The translations under genes were made by a program, and so were the position numbers. Shown one piece after another: positions 62,001-64,000 of a DNA stretch of 64,000 nt. The stretch is from positions 37,661,333 to 37,725,332 of the forward strand of contig NC_084670.1 of NCBI RefSeq assembly GCF_028389875.1, given 5' to 3'. How positions within the stretch are numbered: position 1 is the first letter of the stretch; the number at the start of each line of letters is the position of its first letter. The DNA comes from Rhea pennata. Lineage: Eukaryota; Chordata; Aves; Rheiformes; Rheidae. A model generated the notes under the pieces. The model worked only from the letters and a program-made list of their open reading frames with translations. It was not told the DNA's origin and searched no databases.

Positions 62001-63100
62001 TTACTTTCTGTCGTGTGACATTCTATCGCGCCACAAACATTCTCTCGCATCACAAACATTCTATCACGTCAAAAAATATTCTTTCGCGTCACATTCTATT
62101 GCGTCACATTCTAACACGTCAAAAACATTCTATCCCGTCACATTCTATCGCGTCACAAACATTCTATCGCGTCACGTTCTATGCCGTCACAAACACTCTA
62201 TCGCGTCACGTTCTATGCCGTCACAAACATTCTATCGTGTCACATTCTATCACGTCACATTCTATGCCGTCACAAACACTCTATCGCATCACATTCTATC
62301 GCATCACAAACATTCTATCGCGTCACATTCTATCGCATCACATTCTTTTGCATCACAACCATTCTATTACATCACATTCTATCGTGTCACATTCTATCGT
62401 GTCACATTCTATCACCAACATTCTATCACGTCAAAATCTATGCATCACAAACACTCTATCGCGTCACATTCTATGCCGTCTTAAACATTCTATCGAGTGA
62501 CATTCTATTGCATTCCATTCTAATGTGTCACATTCTGTCGCGTCATGAACATTCTATCCCGTCACATTCTATCGCATCACAAACATTCTATCGTGTCACA
62601 AACATTCTATAACATCAATAAATATTCTATCGCGTCACATTCTATGGCGTCACATTCTATCACGTCACAAACATTCTATCACGTCGCATTCTAACACGTC
62701 AAAAACATTCTATCGCGTCACATTCTCTGGCGTCACATTCTATCGCATCACAAGCATTCTATTGCGTCACATTCTATCACGTCACAAACACTCTATCGCG
62801 TCACAATCTATGCCGTCAGAAACATTGTATCGCGTCACATTCTATGCCAACACAAGCATTCTATCACGTCACATTCTATCGTGTCACAAACATTCTATGG
62901 CGTCACATTCTATGGCGTAACAAACATTCTATCGCGTCACATTCTATCGCTTCACATTCTATCGCGTCACAAACATTCTATTACGTCACATTCTATGCAT
63001 CACAAACATTCTATCGCGTCACACTCTATGCCATAACAAACATTCTATCTCGTCACATTCTACTGCATTACATTCTATCGTGTCACATTCTATCGCGTCA
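59098..63100 (+). repeat. Higher-order repeat, 3,112-bp step
   Basis: 59,098-59,990 recurs at 62,210-63,100. Two independent anchors give exactly the same step: the rare TATCACCAACATTC junction (CACCAACA at 59,301 and 62,413) and CTATGCATCACAAACATTC (59,881 and 62,993). An older relative of the first anchor is at 55,773. Confidence 0.88.
59740..61700 (+). repeat. Tandem higher-order repeat, about 550-bp period, four copies
   Basis: CTATGCATCACAAACATTC anchors fall at 59,881, 60,432, 60,982 and 61,548. CGTCATGTTC anchors fall at 60,291, 60,841 and 61,392. Each copy also carries the AAACAATC(T/C)ATTGCCTCAC and ATATATATTC/ATAAATATTC variants in the same order. The young, homogeneous repeats imply recent unequal exchange. 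Confidence 0.88.
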
Positions 63101-64000
63101 CAAACATTCTATCACATCACAAACATTCTATCACGTCAAAAACATTCTATCGCGTCACATTCTATAGCGTCACATTCTATTGCATCACAACCATTCTATT
63201 ACATCACATTCTATCGCGTCACATTCTATCCCGTCACATTCTATTGCGTTACATTATATCGTTTCACATTCTATGCCATCACAAACATTCTATCGCCTCA
63301 CAATATATGAATCACAAACATTCTGTCGCGTCACAATCTATTGCCTCACAAATATTTCATCGCGTCACATTCTATCGCGTCACGAACATTCTATCCTGTC
63401 ACATTCTATCTCATAACAAACATTCTATGGCGTCACAAACATTCCATCACGTCAATAAATATTCCATCGCGTCACATTGTATGGCGTCACATTCTATGGT
63501 GTCACAAACATTCTATCACTTCACATTCTAACACGTCAAAAACATTCTATTGCGTCACATTCTCTGGCGTCACATTCTGTCGCATCACAAGCCTTGTATT
63601 GCGTCACATTCTATCGCATCACAAACATTCTATCGCGTCACAATCTATGCCTCACAGATATTCTATCGCGTCACATTCTATACCGTCACACTCTATCGCG
63701 TCACATTCTATCGCGTCACAAACATTCTATCGCTTCACATTATATCACGTCACATTTTATCACATCACAAACATTCTATTACGTCACATTCTATGGCATC
63801 ACATTCTGTCGCGTCACAAACATTCTATCGCGTCACATTCTATCGCGTCACAATCTATTGCCTTACATTCTATTGTGTCACATTCTATCGCGTCACAAAC
63901 ATTCTATCGCGTCACATTCTATGCCGTCACAAACATTCTATCCCGTGACAATCTATGCATCGCAAACATTCTATTGCGTCACATTCTATGCCGTCACAAA

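Larger units (their letters stand above)
41128..64000 (+). repeat. Satellite array, part 2 (15/19-bp units), runs off window
   Basis: Continuous satellite to the last base. The two basic units differ by the tetramer AAAC; with part 1 there are roughly 1,400 units (24 kb at about 17 bases each). The consensus plus strand has no TAA, TAG or TGA in any frame, while the minus strand has TAG and TGA in each unit. The 15-mer keeps reading frame and the 19-mer shifts it, so translations cycle through HSIAS, QTFYRVT and NILSRH. Open frames up to 713 codons result, but they are artefacts. Most variants are C-to-T or G-to-A at the CGCG core. No gene, RNA or non-satellite insertion was seen apart from the LTR at 40,411-41,127. 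Confidence 0.97.

Noticed and set aside
39212..64000. CRISPR array
   Set aside because: Units are 15/19 bases, directly abutting, without unique spacers, in vertebrate DNA.
1..64000. tRNA or rRNA genes
   Set aside because: No cloverleaf with A/B-box promoter pair and no rRNA-like segments were noticed on reading, though short decayed copies could be missed.

Overview
The window is vertebrate nuclear DNA from a bird. The evidence is two intact single-exon olfactory receptor (OR) genes of the avian-expanded OR14-like (gamma-c) type, many 5'-truncated and decayed CR1 LINE fragments, and solo LTRs of a retrovirus-like family. There are no operons or bacterial signals. The only convincing protein-coding genes are the two ORs. 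Almost every other open frame is either repeat DNA or an artefact of a stop-free satellite.

Layout. (1) 1-29,162 is a large, imperfect inverted duplication. The left arm (1-8,820, possibly extending beyond the window) and the right arm (18,825-29,162) carry the same content in opposite orientation, including two CR1 fragments, an unclassified repeat (called X here) and one OR gene each. The ORs are convergent: + at 7,915-8,850 and - at 18,795-19,730. Arm homology stops abruptly within the last codons of the OR genes. Identity is mosaic: some stretches are near-identical and others clearly diverged, which suggests gene conversion. (2) The 8,821-18,824 spacer holds two related LTR-like blocks, a third (deleted) copy of the GC-rich and X sequence found at the outer right side, CR1 fragments, and a solo LTR with a long TG microsatellite and a perfect 12-bp hairpin. 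(3) 29,163-39,211 has no recognisable gene. It contains a GC-rich promoter-like block, short dispersed repeats, a decayed minisatellite of about 65 bp (34,600-35,690) and CR1 remnants.

(4) From 39,212 to the window end (64,000) the DNA is one satellite array built from two interchangeable units, TATCGCGTCACATTC (15 bp) and TATCGCGTCACAAACATTC (19 bp). It is broken only by a 717-bp solo LTR at 40,411-41,127, the same family as the LTR in the spacer. The plus strand of the consensus has no stop codon in any frame, so it yields hundreds-of-codon open frames that are not genes. Most unit variation is CpG transition at the CGCG core, implying heavy germline methylation. The array has at least two sub-domains (switch near 49.1 kb) and nested higher-order repeats (about 550 bp, and about 3.1-3.8 kb). 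I do not recognise this satellite as a named family; it is the most likely undescribed element here.

The two ORs are full length, but both have lost the arginine of the DRY-equivalent motif through different CpG-type changes, and the right copy has further hallmark losses. They may be uncoupling or decaying despite intact frames.
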